A stretch of 64,000 nucleotides of DNA from Wenzhouxiangella marina (GCF_001187785.1 NZ_CP012154.1:1544501-1608500); one strand, 5' to 3'. Shown: positions 17,005 through 26,478, counted from the stretch's first letter. The notes: generated by a model from the sequence alone, not told the origin. Numbers and translations: made by a program.

Positions 17005-17640
17005 TCATCGATTGGCCGATGGCGCCTCGCCTTCGGCGGCCCAGATGCGCTCGCGGGCGTGGCGGTAGGCTTCGAGGCTGGTCGCCACGGCATCGATCAC
17101 GGCGGTGCTCGTGATGGTCGCGCTGGTGAGGGTGTCGAAGGCGCCGCCGCGCTGATCGCTGGCCCAGGCCTCCCTCGGGGGCTGATCGATCGAACGGCCT
17201 GCGAACTGATCGATCCAATCGCTCCTGCGGGCCTCGACGCGGTCGCCCAGTCCCGGTGTTTCCCGGTGCTCGACCACGCGCACGCTGATCACCTCGGCCT
17301 CCGGCGTGATGGCGATGAGCAGACGGATGTCGCCGCTGTAGCCTCGTGGTGTGCTCATGTCGATGACCGCGGCGCTGGGCTCGCCCTGCAGATACGCTCG
17401 ATGGACGCGCGCTGAAGGATCCAGCGCCCCGACCGCGATGTCGACCCGGTCCCTGGCCAGGTCGTTGTCGTAGCGCGACGGCGCGAGAACCTGGTTCAGG
17501 ACGCGCAAAGCCCGTTGCTCCCGGGCCTCGCGGATCGGCGCTTCGGTGACGCGGTTCAGTCCCGCGAGCAGGACCGCCGCCGCGATGGCCAGCAGGGCCA
17601 GGGCCAGGGCCGGGCGCCAGGGGAAGGCGGGCTCGCTCAT
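17005..17640 (-). CDS. rnfG: Rnf electron-transport complex subunit G (FMN protein)
   Basis: The 211-residue subunit has one N-terminal membrane helix (about 9-28) and an external FMN-binding domain. The covalent flavin site is Thr175 in the LTSATIT motif (172-175), matching the S/T-x-A-T flavinylation consensus. HRETPGLGDRVE is also conserved in RnfG. The start ATG overlaps the rnfD stop by 4 nt (17637-17640). Confidence 0.93.
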   Translation of the reverse strand: MSEPAFPWRPALALALLAIAAAVLLAGLNRVTEAPIREAREQRALRVLNQVLAPSRYDNDLARDRVDIAVGALDPSARVHRAYLQGEPSAAVIDMSTPRGYSGDIRLLIAITPEAEVISVRVVEHRETPGLGDRVEARRSDWIDQFAGRSIDQPPREAWASDQRGGAFDTLTSATITSTAVIDAVATSLEAYRHARERIWAAEGEAPSANR

Positions 17641-18680
17641 TTCGGATGTCCGTAGGCGCGCGGTCGCGTGTAGCGATCGATCAGTGGAACCAGCATGTTC
17701 ATCAACAACACGGCAAAGGCCACACCATCGGGAAAGGCACCGAAGCGCCGGATCGCCAGGGTGAGCAGGGCGATGCCGGCACCGAAGACGAGCTTGCCGC
17801 GCAGGCTGGCCGGGCCGGAGACCGGATCGGTGGCGATGAAGAAGGCGCACAGCACCAGGGCGCCGGAGAAGACGTGCTGCAGTGGTGAGGGATTGGTGTC
17901 CGGGCCGAACAGCCAGACCGGGGTCGCGACGAGGATGACCGTGGCGAGCACCGCCACGGGGACGTGCCAGGAAATGATGCGTCGATAGAGAAGCCACAGG
18001 CCCCCGACCGCGTACCAGTTGGCGATCCACTCCCAGCCCAGACCGCCGAAGTCGCCGAAGATGGCCGAGTCGCGAATCTCGGGGATCCGCAGGCCCTCCT
18101 GGACTCCGGTGCGCAATGCATCCAGGGGCGTGGCCTGGGTGACCGCATCCCAACCGGCGGCCACGGGGGGCTGGCCCAGGAAAATGGCGCGCAGGCTATC
18201 GAGCAGTCCGGGCACCTCGTTGGCCAGACTGCGCGGGGTGAGCCAGTGGCTCATCTCGATCGGGAAGGCGATGATCACGGCCGCGAAACCGACCATCGCT
18301 GGATTGAACAGGTTGAAACCCAGGCCGCCATAGAGCTGCTTGGCCAGCACGATGGCAAACAGCATGCCCGTCGCGGCCACCCACCAGGGCGCGAGTGGCG
18401 GCAGGCAGAGCGCCAGCAGCACGCCGGTGACCACGGCACTCCAGTCGCTCAGGAACAGGGCCAGCGGCCGCTGGCGGAGGCGCAGCAGGACGGCCTCGAA
18501 GGCCAGTCCGAATCCGCAGCAGAGCAGGATCTGAACGAAAATGCCCGGGCCGAAGTACCAGGCATGGGCCAGGATGCCGGGCACCAGGGCCAGCAGCACC
18601 TGGCGCATCACCCCGGCGACGGTGGTCGATGGCGGCAGATGCGGCGCGCCGGCCGCCTCGAAGTGGCGGCCTTCGGTCAC
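17637..18680 (-). CDS. rnfD: Rnf electron-transport complex subunit D
   Basis: This 347-residue integral membrane subunit carries covalent FMN. The flavin-attachment threonine is Thr184 in TQATPLDAL. Other RnfD/NqrB features are LYGGLGFNLFNPAMVGFA, QHVFSGALVLCAFFIATDP and FPDGVAFAVLLMN. It starts with the ATG that overlaps the stop of the PH-domain protein gene (18677-18680). Confidence 0.94.
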   Translation of the reverse strand: MTEGRHFEAAGAPHLPPSTTVAGVMRQVLLALVPGILAHAWYFGPGIFVQILLCCGFGLAFEAVLLRLRQRPLALFLSDWSAVVTGVLLALCLPPLAPWWVAATGMLFAIVLAKQLYGGLGFNLFNPAMVGFAAVIIAFPIEMSHWLTPRSLANEVPGLLDSLRAIFLGQPPVAAGWDAVTQATPLDALRTGVQEGLRIPEIRDSAIFGDFGGLGWEWIANWYAVGGLWLLYRRIISWHVPVAVLATVILVATPVWLFGPDTNPSPLQHVFSGALVLCAFFIATDPVSGPASLRGKLVFGAGIALLTLAIRRFGAFPDGVAFAVLLMNMLVPLIDRYTRPRAYGHPK

Positions 18681-19240
18681 CCGGTCGGTCCCTTGTCCTT
18701 CGTCAGGCCCGCTTCGATGCGCTGCAGGCTGTCGCGAATGCTGATCAGGATGTCGCGCGTGTCGCTGCCCAGTTCGGCCGCGGCCGCCGTGCTCGGCCTG
18801 GCCGGGGCCTCATCGTCGTCGCTGATTCGATCGCGTTGTTCGAGCACGGCATCGCGAAAGGCGTCGACGTCGCGGATGCCGACGACGCTGACCAGGGCGC
18901 CGGTCGAGGACTGGCCAGCGGTTTCCACGCGCATGCCCTTGATGTCGAACAGGCGCATCAGAGGACCCTGGTACAGGGCCAGATCGGTGATCTTCTCCAG
19001 CGGGATCGTCTTCTCCTCGCGATTGAAGATGCCGCGACGCACGAGCAGATCGCGACGGGTCAGCACGACTTCCAGGCGGTCGTAGTATCGGCGCATCGCC
19101 CAGGCGGCCAGGGGCAGGGTGATGGGCAGCAGGGGAATGGCGAAAATCATGCAGATGGACAGAATCGCCACGCCCCAGAGGTGGTAGCGCACCACGCCGG
19201 GGAGGATTTCGGCTTCCATCAGGATCTTGGTCTTTCGCAT
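18677..19240 (-). CDS. PH-domain (bPH2/YdbS-like) membrane protein inside the rnf operon
   Basis: The 187-residue protein has a hydrophobic hairpin (about 18-50), then a bacterial PH-like domain: RRYYDRLEVVLTRRDLLVRRG, EKTIPLEKITDLALYQGPLMRLF and GMRVETAG. An acidic linker and a C-terminal helix (DTRDILISIRDSLQRIEAGL) follow. The function is unknown. It sits 46 nt after rnfC and overlaps rnfD, so it is co-translated with Rnf subunits; an Rnf assembly or anchoring role is inference only. The usual rnfC-rnfD junction lacks such a gene. Confidence 0.85.
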   Translation of the reverse strand: MRKTKILMEAEILPGVVRYHLWGVAILSICMIFAIPLLPITLPLAAWAMRRYYDRLEVVLTRRDLLVRRGIFNREEKTIPLEKITDLALYQGPLMRLFDIKGMRVETAGQSSTGALVSVVGIRDVDAFRDAVLEQRDRISDDDEAPARPSTAAAAELGSDTRDILISIRDSLQRIEAGLTKDKGPTG

Positions 19241-19286
19241 GTTCGGTGTCCTAGGTAGAGGTGATGGGGGGGGCGTTCGCGGCGAA

Positions 19287-20822
19287 TCAGTCGGCGCCGC
19301 GCTTGCGGGCTCGGGCCCGTTCGATGGCGGCCTGGATTTCATTCCTGGCCTGATCGCCCTGGGCAAGCTTCTGGCGCCGGCGCTCGCGTCGTGCTTCGCG
19401 TTCGGCTTCCTCGATGGCCAGGCGCTTCTCGCGCGCTTCGTGCCGGCGGCGCGCCAGGGCCGCGCGGCGCTGGTCGAGGAGCTGGATGCGTCGTTCGGCC
19501 TTGCCGTGACGATACCAGTCGACCAGGGGAATCTGGCTCGGGCAGACCTGGGCACAGCAGCCGCATTCGATGCAGTCGAACAGATCGAGTTCGGCGGCGG
19601 CTTCCAGGCGCTCGCCCTCGATCAGGCGGTAGAGCTGCTGGGGCAGCAGGCGCGCCGGGCAGACGCGGACGCATTCGCCGCAGTTGATGCAGGGCATGAC
19701 GGGCCGGCGTGGCTGAAGCTCGGCCTCGGTCAGGGCGAGCAGGCAGTTCGTGCCTTTCGTGACCGGGATCCGGTCCGACACCAGCGCCGTGCCGGACATG
19801 GGCCCGCCCAGGATCAGCCGCGTGCAATCGTCGCTCAGGCCGCCGGCCGTCTCGAGCAGGTGAGCGATCGGCGTGCCGATCCGGGCGATCAGATTGCAGG
19901 GGCTCGCGATGCCGGGACCGGTCACCGTGACGATGCGTTCGGTCAAGGGCAGCCCGAGTACCACGGCATCGTGTGCAGCCGCCGCCGTGGCCACGTTGTG
20001 CACCAGCACGCCCAGGTCCTGGGGCAGGCCATCGAAGGGGACTTCGCGGCCGGTCAGAACCTGGATCAGCTGGCGTTCGCCGCCCTCGGGGTAGAGGCTG
20101 GGCACTTTGACCAGGCGCATGGGCAGACCGGCCTCGACCCCCGCCATCGCCCGGTGCAGCCGCGATTCGGTCTCTCTCAGCGGGTCCTCGATGGCCAGGA
20201 TCAGTTCCCTGGCACCGCAGGCGCGAGCGAGAATCTGCCCGCCCAGCACGATGGCCTCGGCGCGGCTTCTCATCAGGGCTTCGTCGCAGGCGATCCAGGG
20301 CTCGCATTCGGCGCCATTGAGGATCAGGGTGTCGAGCGAGTCCCAGTCGCCGCGCAGCTTGGCCGCCGTCGGGAAGGCCGCCCCACCCAGCCCGGCCAGA
20401 CCCGCGTCGCGCAGCTGGTCCACCAGGCGATCCCGATCGAGGCTTTGCCAGTCATCGAGGGGGCGAGGCTCGGCGGCGCGATCTTCGCCGTCGGCGATCA
20501 GGCTCAGGCAGGGTAGTTCATGGCCGGGTGGCCAGACAGCCGGCCTGAACTCGACCGGCCCGATCCGTCCCGAGGTCGGGGCATGGGTGGTCAGCTCGAA
20601 ATCGCTGCTCGCCTGGATCAGGACCTCGCCGCGAGCGACTCGATCCCCTTCCCTGACGCAGGCCTCGACGGGCTGACCCCGTCGGTCGACCAGGGGCAGG
20701 TACAGGCGCTCGGGCAAGGGTGCTCTTGCCGGTGGTGATTCACAGGCGGCCGTCTTGTGGTGGTCCAGACGGAGCCCGCCGGGAAAGGCATGCAGCGGCG
20801 CGTCGAGGATCGAGTCGCTCAT
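19287..20822 (-). CDS. rnfC: Rnf electron-transport complex subunit C
   Basis: The 511-residue peripheral subunit contains the NuoF-like NADH/FMN region ([41 protein letters not shown]). Two [4Fe-4S] motifs follow, [13 protein letters not shown] and [15 protein letters not shown]-terminal Arg/Glu-rich coiled-coil tail spans about 440-511. RnfC is the NADH site of the Rnf complex. Its ATG overlaps the rnfB stop (20819-20822). Confidence 0.95.
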   Translation of the reverse strand: MSDSILDAPLHAFPGGLRLDHHKTAACESPPARAPLPERLYLPLVDRRGQPVEACVREGDRVARGEVLIQASSDFELTTHAPTSGRIGPVEFRPAVWPPGHELPCLSLIADGEDRAAEPRPLDDWQSLDRDRLVDQLRDAGLAGLGGAAFPTAAKLRGDWDSLDTLILNGAECEPWIACDEALMRSRAEAIVLGGQILARACGARELILAIEDPLRETESRLHRAMAGVEAGLPMRLVKVPSLYPEGGERQLIQVLTGREVPFDGLPQDLGVLVHNVATAAAAHDAVVLGLPLTERIVTVTGPGIASPCNLIARIGTPIAHLLETAGGLSDDCTRLILGGPMSGTALVSDRIPVTKGTNCLLALTEAELQPRRPVMPCINCGECVRVCPARLLPQQLYRLIEGERLEAAAELDLFDCIECGCCAQVCPSQIPLVDWYRHGKAERRIQLLDQRRAALARRRHEAREKRLAIEEAEREARRERRRQKLAQGDQARNEIQAAIERARARKRGAD

Positions 20823-21370
20823 GCCAGGCTCATGGGAATGCGTCGATCAGCGCCCGGGCGGGGCGGACGGTAGGCCTGGGATTTCGGCAGCAGGTCGATG
20901 CAATCGACGGGGCAGGGTGGCAGGCAGAGTTCGCAGCCGGTGCACTCGGCCTCGATCACCGTGTGCATCTGGCGAGCCGCACCGAAGATCGCGTCCACGG
21001 GGCAGGCCTGGATGCAGAGCGTGCAACCGATGCAGCGGTCTTCGTCGATGCGAGCGATCACCGGCGCCTTGTGTTCTCCGCGGCTCTCGTCGAGGGGCTT
21101 GGGGTCGACCTGGAGCAGTTCGGCCAGGGCCTGGATGCCGGCTTCGCCACCGGGCGGGCACTGGTTGATCTCGGCCTCGCCGTCGGCGATCGCCTGGGCG
21201 TAGGGGCGGCAGCCCGGGTAGCCGCATTGGGCGCACTGGGTCTGCGGCAGGATCCGGTTGATCTCCTCGACCAGGTCCCCTTCATCCGGCCGCAGCCGAC
21301 GGCCCAGCCAGAGCAGCAGGACACCCACCAGGGTCACCAGGGCAGTCAGGGTCAGCAGCGGGGACAGCAT
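20819..21370 (-). CDS. rnfB: Rnf electron-transport complex subunit B (ferredoxin)
   Basis: The 183-residue subunit has an N-terminal membrane helix (1-24), then the four-cysteine 4Fe4S domain (CAQCGYPGC plus a later CPPGG). Two ferredoxin clusters follow, [12 protein letters not shown] and [12 protein letters not shown]. It shuttles electrons between ferredoxin and the membrane core. Instead of following rnfA directly, it is preceded by a 145-nt spacer and a foreign-looking 2.5-kb segment. A minus-strand TATCAT (21415-21410) may serve as its own -10 box. Confidence 0.94.
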   Translation of the reverse strand: MLSPLLTLTALVTLVGVLLLWLGRRLRPDEGDLVEEINRILPQTQCAQCGYPGCRPYAQAIADGEAEINQCPPGGEAGIQALAELLQVDPKPLDESRGEHKAPVIARIDEDRCIGCTLCIQACPVDAIFGAARQMHTVIEAECTGCELCLPPCPVDCIDLLPKSQAYRPPRPGADRRIPMSLA

Positions 21371-21515
21371 CGAGCGGGCATCCGTGAGCGCGCGCAGAAC
21401 ATGAGGCGCATGATACCCCCGGCGCCCGGTGCAGCGGTCGACGTGGTCCGAATCGAGTTCGCCGTGGCCGAGGGTGACAGCGATGGGCCGTCATCGCTCG
21501 AGTTCCAGGTCGAAC

Positions 21516-22487
21516 TCAGCGCCCGAGTCGGCTCAATCGGGACCGCAGATAATTGTGAAAGACCAGATACCAATCGTAATGAATGGGACTCGTCGTCTGG
21601 CGGATGGCATCGGCAAGCGATGTCGGCGAGTTGCACAATTGCCCGAACTGGAACTTCTGCAAACAGTAGCGGATGACGATCGGATGGTATTCGCCGACAC
21701 AGCCGTCGGTTTCCGAGCAGATCAGGGTCAAAGCGACATCGCTGATGATGTGCGGGGCAATGAATCTGAACTCTGGAGCGCTCAGCCTCTCCGAATCAAT
21801 AAGCCCTCTGTCTGCAATCACCCCAAGAAGGTTTGCAACGCCTCCTTCATCCAGGCGGTCCAGGGACGAACGCAACAAGCGGATGGACCCGTCCACCAGG
21901 GCCTCCGAGACGCCGAACTCGTCGACCTCGGAAGCAAGCTGACTTCTTTCATCTTCAGGGTTCCAGTCGTCGCTCAAAGACTGCTCGAGGGCATCCAACG
22001 TCGCCAGACTCGCTTCCAGATCGACATTGCCGCAGAACTGGGCCAGCCTAAGGGTTCCATTGGCGAACTCGGAGTTCAATCCAAGGCTGGCCAGTTGCTC
22101 GCCAGGAACACGGCTCATCGACCGGGCCTGTTGGCAGGGAGCCGACCACAGGATCACGTTCTCCCTGAATTGCCTTTCGGTCCAGCCGAAGTGCTTCGCT
22201 GCGTCGCGAAGGAATTGCGTCGCGGTCGGAGCGGATGAAAGGGCCGGGCGACCGGGCTCCGGAGTCCTGGTGGCAGGCTCCGGCAGGTCGTCCCTTTTCC
22301 CTGCGGGCTCGCCGAAGGAACCGGAATCGGCCGGATGAGCTTCATCAGCGCCGCTGGCTTCCGCGAGCGGGGCTCGAGCACCGCCCCTCGGATCCGATAA
22401 CTGCCAATCCCGGGTCTTCCAGCCGTGGAAAAGAGTAACGGCCAGAACGATCATGGCGACGATGCTCAGAGTCATGAATCGCTTCAT
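21516..22487 (-). CDS. Unrecognised membrane-anchored/exported protein between rnfA and rnfB
   Basis: The 323-residue product starts with an uncleaved-looking membrane segment (about 4-20). A Pro/Ala/Glu-rich linker runs to about residue 85, and an alpha-helical C-terminal region with several cysteines follows (SAPCQQAR, LAQFCGNVDLEASL, LICSETDGC, YCLQKFQFGQLCNS). I recognise no family. Base composition is somewhat lower in GC than the neighbours. It starts at ATG 22487 (the 22550 alternative lacks the membrane start). It lies within the Rnf locus on the same strand, but a functional link is not shown. Confidence 0.7.
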   Translation of the reverse strand: MKRFMTLSIVAMIVLAVTLFHGWKTRDWQLSDPRGGARAPLAEASGADEAHPADSGSFGEPAGKRDDLPEPATRTPEPGRPALSSAPTATQFLRDAAKHFGWTERQFRENVILWSAPCQQARSMSRVPGEQLASLGLNSEFANGTLRLAQFCGNVDLEASLATLDALEQSLSDDWNPEDERSQLASEVDEFGVSEALVDGSIRLLRSSLDRLDEGGVANLLGVIADRGLIDSERLSAPEFRFIAPHIISDVALTLICSETDGCVGEYHPIVIRYCLQKFQFGQLCNSPTSLADAIRQTTSPIHYDWYLVFHNYLRSRLSRLGR

Positions 22488-22771
22488 GGGAAGTTGCTTC
22501 TCGCCGTTCGAGTGGGCTGGGTCGTGCTGCGCCTGCGCTTGACCTGGCACCGCAGGCAGCCCGGTTCTTTGGAGAGCGCCAGGAGCTGGTCGACAGTGTA
22601 CGGTGTGCCGGTGCTCCTGGGGCCCCAGGTTCGGCTCGGCCGCCGGGCAGGGTGCAGGGCGCGTATCATTGATCGGTATTCAGGCGACGGCACGGGCCTC
22701 GGCACTGGGCCGCTCCGGGCTCGTGAGCCTGCCCGCTCCGGCGACCTGGCTCCTGGAAGAAGGAGGAATGC

Positions 22772-23404
22772 ATGCAGAGGAAATTCGTCTGGATCGTGGT
22801 GATCGCCGCCGCCCTCTGGCTGACCTGGCCCGCCCGATTCGAAGCCGGCTACAGCGAGACCCTGGCCAGCCTCGGCTTGCCGGCGCCCCGACCGGGCGCC
22901 GGGCCGAGCATCGAGGAGCCGCCTTTGCAGCGACTGTTCGAGAGTCCCCAGGCCTTCCGGGCCGAGGATCTCGAAATCCGCCTTCGGGCCGAGTTCCAGG
23001 TGGCGGCCCGCATTCTGTCCAGGCGTGATTACCGCGGCGACAACTGGGCATCGCTGGCGCCGATCGATCTGGCGCTCGGCTGGGGGCCGATGTCCGATCC
23101 CGAGGTGCTCGAGCAGATCGAGATCAGCCAGCGAGGCCGCTTCTATTTCTGGCGTGTGGACCAGTTTCCCATTCCGCGGGCACAGATCGAGCAGTCGTCG
23201 GCGAACATGCATCTGATTCCGGGCAGCCCCGAACTGTTCGAACGGCTCAAGACCGTGGAAGCGAGTGATCGAATCCTGCTGCGCGGATTTCTCGTCGATA
23301 TCGACCGTGACGATGGCTACTACTGGCGCACCTCGACGCGTCGCACGGACACGGGAAATGGCGCCTGCGAGTTGCTGCTGGTGACTGATTTCGAGCCGCT
23401 CTAG
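22772..23404 (+). CDS. Conserved-looking exported protein of unknown function
   Basis: The 210-residue protein has an N-terminal hydrophobic segment (about 4-20) and a compact domain with RDYRGDNWASLAPIDLALGWGPMSD, ISQRGRFYFWR, SSANMHLIP and a strand-rich end (RILLRGFLVDIDRDDGYYWRTS). It looks like a small beta-rich (possibly OB-type) periplasmic domain, but I assign no function. A perfect AGGAGG (22761-22766) lies 5 nt before ATG 22772. It is divergent from the unknown gene at 21516 and convergent with rnfA. Confidence 0.75.
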   Translation: MQRKFVWIVVIAAALWLTWPARFEAGYSETLASLGLPAPRPGAGPSIEEPPLQRLFESPQAFRAEDLEIRLRAEFQVAARILSRRDYRGDNWASLAPIDLALGWGPMSDPEVLEQIEISQRGRFYFWRVDQFPIPRAQIEQSSANMHLIPGSPELFERLKTVEASDRILLRGFLVDIDRDDGYYWRTSTRRTDTGNGACELLLVTDFEPL

Positions 23405-23430
23405 CCCTCGTTGGTCATGAGCAATGAGGG
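23405..23430 (+). terminator. Stem-loop directly after the 22772 gene
   Basis: CCCTCGTTG (23405-23413) and CAATGAGGG (23422-23430) form a 9-bp stem with one G-T pair and an 8-nt loop, beginning one base after the stop codon. Its downstream flank is TTAG, into which the mobile element inserted, so the original T-rich tail may have been disrupted. Confidence 0.65.
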
Positions 23431-23434
23431 TTAG

Positions 23435-23459
23435 GGAACCTCTGAACAAGTCTACGCGG
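23435..23459 (+). repeat. Left terminal inverted repeat of the MITE
   Basis: Twenty-five bases identical to the reverse complement of 23820-23844; begins GGAACCTCTG and ends CTACGCGG. Confidence 0.95.
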
Positions 23460-23819
23460 GCGCGACGGCGCCTTTGCGGGAGGCTCCGGCTTGGCTTGGG
23501 CGAGCGCCGTTTCGTGCCAGGTGCGGTTTGCCGAAGGCAAGAAGCGCCTGGTGACGAAACGATCAGCGCGTGTGGTTTGGTCATTCCAAATGAGCGAACC
23601 CAAACGAGACGGAGGCCCCGCAAAGGCCCGTCCCGTATGGGTTTCGCCGGAGAAGCCGCATCTCGAACGTTGCGCCACTCGGCCGTAACGCGCTGATCGT
23701 TCTTCCGGCAGGCACTTCTTGCCCTACGGGCAAACCGTACCTGCCTGCAGAACGGCGCTACGGCTACTGTCACTCGTGTCGCACCGCACGATCTGCGGCT
23801 TCTCCGACTGAAACGCGCT

Positions 23820-23844
23820 CCGCGTAGACTTGTTCAGAGGTTCC
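23820..23844 (-). repeat. Right terminal inverted repeat of the MITE
   Basis: Perfect inverted copy of 23435-23459; followed immediately by the right TTAG target duplication. Confidence 0.95.
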
Positions 23845-24423
23845 TTAGAGCTTGGCGAAGCCGGTGAAGCCCATGAAGGCCAGGGCCATCAGGCCGGCGG
23901 TGATCAGGCCGATCGGCGCGCCACGGAAGCTCTCGGGGACGTCGGCCAGGGCCAGGCGTTCGCGGGCGGCGGCCAGGGCCACCAGCACGGCTCCGAAACC
24001 GAGCGCCGCGCCGAAGCCGTAGACGGCCGATTCGACCAGATCGTGCTGTTCGCGCAGATTGAGCAGGGCCACGCCGAGCACGGCGCAGTTGCTGGTGATC
24101 AGGGGCAGGTAGATGCCGAGCACCCGATGCAGCAGGGGCGCGGAATGGCGCAGGACGAGTTCGGTGAGCTGGACCAGGGCCGCGATGACGACGATGAAGG
24201 CCACCGTGGACAGATAGTTCAGGCCCAGCGGCTCGAGCACCCACTGGGAAAGAAGGTAACTGGCCACCGAGGACAGCGTCAGCACGAAGGCGGTGGCCAC
24301 GGCCATGCCCGCCGCCGATTCGACGCTGCCCGAAACGCCGAGGAAGGGGCACAGGCCGAGGAACTGGATCAGTACGAAGTTGTTGACCAGGGCCGCCGAG
24401 ACGATGATCAGGAGCAGGTCCAT
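23845..24423 (-). CDS. rnfA: Rnf electron-transport complex subunit A
   Basis: The 192-residue six-helix subunit has [46 protein letters not shown] and the C-terminal GFTGFAKL. The conserved cysteines of LGLCPF and TSNCAVLG bind the intramembrane cluster shared with RnfE. It follows metG by 24 nt and is probably co-transcribed with it. Its stop codon is formed by the target-site duplication of the adjacent MITE, and rnfB lies about 2.5 kb further on. Confidence 0.95.
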   Translation of the reverse strand: MDLLLIIVSAALVNNFVLIQFLGLCPFLGVSGSVESAAGMAVATAFVLTLSSVASYLLSQWVLEPLGLNYLSTVAFIVVIAALVQLTELVLRHSAPLLHRVLGIYLPLITSNCAVLGVALLNLREQHDLVESAVYGFGAALGFGAVLVALAAARERLALADVPESFRGAPIGLITAGLMALAFMGFTGFAKL

Positions 24424-24447
24424 GCGTCGATGCGCCGGGCGGCGGAC

Positions 24448-26478
24448 TCAGCTCACCTTCATGCCCGGCGTGGCACCGCTGTCCGGGCTGAGGAGATAGG
24501 GCTTGCCGCCGCCCTCGCTGGCGGCCAGCACCATGCCCTCGGACACCCCGAAGCGCATCTTGCGCGGCGCCAGGTTGGCCACCATGACGGTCAGGCGGCC
24601 TTCCAGCTCCGCCGGGTCGTAGTGCCCGCGGATGCCGGCGAAGACCTGGCGGGTCTCGTTACCCAGGTCCAGCTCCAGGCGCAGCAACTTGTCGGCGCCT
24701 TCGACCAGTTCGGCCCGGGCGATCCGCGCCACGCGCAGATCCACCTTGGCGAAGTCCGGGAATTCGATCATGTCCGTTTCCTCCTTCTCGTCTTCAGGCG
24801 CGGATGCTGCCGGCTCGGAGGCCGCTGCGGCCAGCGATTCCCTGCTGGCCTCGAGGACCCGTTCGATCTGCTCCGCCTCGATTCGCTTCATCAGTGGCTT
24901 GAACTTGTTGATCGGATGATCCAGCAGTGGCTGGCAGGCCGAGTCGAAGTCGTTCAGTGGGGTCCCGAGGAACTCCGCGGCTTCGGCGGCGGTGGCCGGG
25001 ATGACCGGCTGCAGCCAGATCATCATCGTCCGGAACAGGTTGAGGCCCTGGGTGCAGATGGCCAGCACTTCGGCTTCGCGACCGTCTTCCTTGGCCAGCA
25101 CCCAGGGCTTGTGCTCGTCGATGTAGCGATTGGCCTCGTCGGCGAGAGCCATGATGCGGCGGATGCCCATCTGGAAATTGCGCGATTCGAACTCGGCGGC
25201 AATGGACTCATGGGCATCGACGAAGCGCTGGAAGAGCTCGGGCTCGGGCAATTCGGCCGCCAGGCGGCCGCCACCGAACTTGTGGACGAAGCCGGCCGAG
25301 CGCGACGCGATGTTGACCAGCTTGCCGACCAGATCGGCATTGACCCGAGCGCGGAAGTCCTCCAGGTTCAGGTCGATGTCGGCCAGTCCGGGTCCGAGCT
25401 TCGCCGCGAAGTAGTAGCGCAGCGTGTCGGCGTTGATGTGGTCCAGCCAGGTCCGGGCCTTGATGAAGGTGCCGCGGGACTTGGACATCTTGGCGCCATT
25501 GACGGTCAGGAAGCCATGGGCATGCACGGCGGTGGGGCGGCGCATTCCGGCGCCCTCGAGCATGGCGGGCCAGAACAGGCAGTGGAAATAGACGATGTCC
25601 TTGCCGATGAAATGGTGCATTTCCGTGCCGCTGTCGGGCCGTGTCCATTCATCGAAGTCCAGGCCTTCGCGCTCGCAGATTTCCTTGAAACTGGCGAGGT
25701 AGCCCACCGGCGCGTCCATCCAGACGTAGAAATACTTGTCGGACTGGCCAGGGATCGGAAAGCCGAAATAGGGCGCGTCGCGGGTCACGTCCCAGTCGCG
25801 CAGCGGCTCATCGAGCCACTCGTTGAGCTTGTTGGCCACTTCGTCCTGCAGGGCGCCCGAGCGGACCCAGGTCTTCAGGCTGGCCCGGAACTGCTCGAGG
25901 GAGACGAAGAAGTGTTCGGTCTGCTTCAGGACCGGGGTGGCGCCGGAGAGCACCGAGCGTGGGTCGACCAGTTCGGTCGGATCGTAGGTGGCGCCGCAGG
26001 CCTCGCAGGAGTCGCCGTACTGATCGTCGGCGCCGCACTTGGGGCACTGGCCACGGATGAAGCGATCCGGCAGGAACATGTTGCGCTCCGGATCATGGAA
26101 CTGCTCGATGCTGCGTGAGGTGACGGCGCCGGCCGCGTCCAGCGCCTGCCAGATGCGCTCGACCAGGGCCTGATTGGTCGGGGTATGGGTCGACGAGAAA
26201 TTGTCCTGGGACAGTCCGAAATCGGCGAAGTCGCGCTGATGCTCGGCGCTCATCTCCTCGATCAGGGCTTCCGGGCTGATGCCGCGCTTCTCGGCGTGCA
26301 GCATGATCGGGGTGCCGTGGGCATCGTCGGCCCAGGCGAACCAGACCTCATGGCCTCGCGCACGCTGGAAGCGCGTCCAGATGTCGGTCTGGATGTACTC
26401 GAGCATGTGGCCGAGATGGATCGAACCATTGGCGTAGGGCAGGGCGGCGGTGATCAGCAGGCGACGCTTGTCGGTCAT
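24448..26478 (-). CDS. metG: Methionyl-tRNA synthetase
   Basis: The 676-residue class I synthetase has its HIGH-type motif HLGH (residues 21-24), zinc knuckles Cys145/148/158/161, KMSKS in [12 protein letters not shown] and a C-terminal EMAPII-like tRNA-binding domain (about 575-676, from [12 protein letters not shown]). An Ala/Pro/Glu-rich linker joins the two parts. It is divergent from apbC and upstream of rnfA, an order seen in Xanthomonadales. Confidence 0.97.
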   Translation of the reverse strand: MTDKRRLLITAALPYANGSIHLGHMLEYIQTDIWTRFQRARGHEVWFAWADDAHGTPIMLHAEKRGISPEALIEEMSAEHQRDFADFGLSQDNFSSTHTPTNQALVERIWQALDAAGAVTSRSIEQFHDPERNMFLPDRFIRGQCPKCGADDQYGDSCEACGATYDPTELVDPRSVLSGATPVLKQTEHFFVSLEQFRASLKTWVRSGALQDEVANKLNEWLDEPLRDWDVTRDAPYFGFPIPGQSDKYFYVWMDAPVGYLASFKEICEREGLDFDEWTRPDSGTEMHHFIGKDIVYFHCLFWPAMLEGAGMRRPTAVHAHGFLTVNGAKMSKSRGTFIKARTWLDHINADTLRYYFAAKLGPGLADIDLNLEDFRARVNADLVGKLVNIASRSAGFVHKFGGGRLAAELPEPELFQRFVDAHESIAAEFESRNFQMGIRRIMALADEANRYIDEHKPWVLAKEDGREAEVLAICTQGLNLFRTMMIWLQPVIPATAAEAAEFLGTPLNDFDSACQPLLDHPINKFKPLMKRIEAEQIERVLEASRESLAAAASEPAASAPEDEKEETDMIEFPDFAKVDLRVARIARAELVEGADKLLRLELDLGNETRQVFAGIRGHYDPAELEGRLTVMVANLAPRKMRFGVSEGMVLAASEGGGKPYLLSPDSGATPGMKVS

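Larger units (their letters stand above)
23435..23844. mobile_element. IS5-type palindromic MITE at the rnfA stop codon
   Basis: The 410-bp element has 25-bp perfect terminal inverted repeats starting GGAACCTCTGAACAAG (23435-23459 and 23820-23844). Flanking 4-bp direct repeats TTAG (23431-23434 and 23845-23848) fit the YTAR target of IS5-group transposases. The interior carries no credible gene. Matching inner arms make it a long imperfect palindrome: a GGTTTGCC/GCAAGAAG block, an ACGATCAGCGCG block, and GCGAACCC versus a near-complementary GGGTTTCGC. The right TTAG contains the rnfA stop codon (TAA on the minus strand). Confidence 0.9.

Noticed and set aside
23424-23696. A 90-codon frame within the MITE
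   Set aside because: It has no ribosome site and no recognisable domain, and lies in palindromic DNA; not a transposase.
23830-26118. A 762-codon open frame on the plus strand opposite metG and rnfA
   Set aside because: It mirrors the codons of two well-supported genes and has biased His/Gln/Gly-rich composition typical of antisense frames in GC-rich DNA; no family motif.
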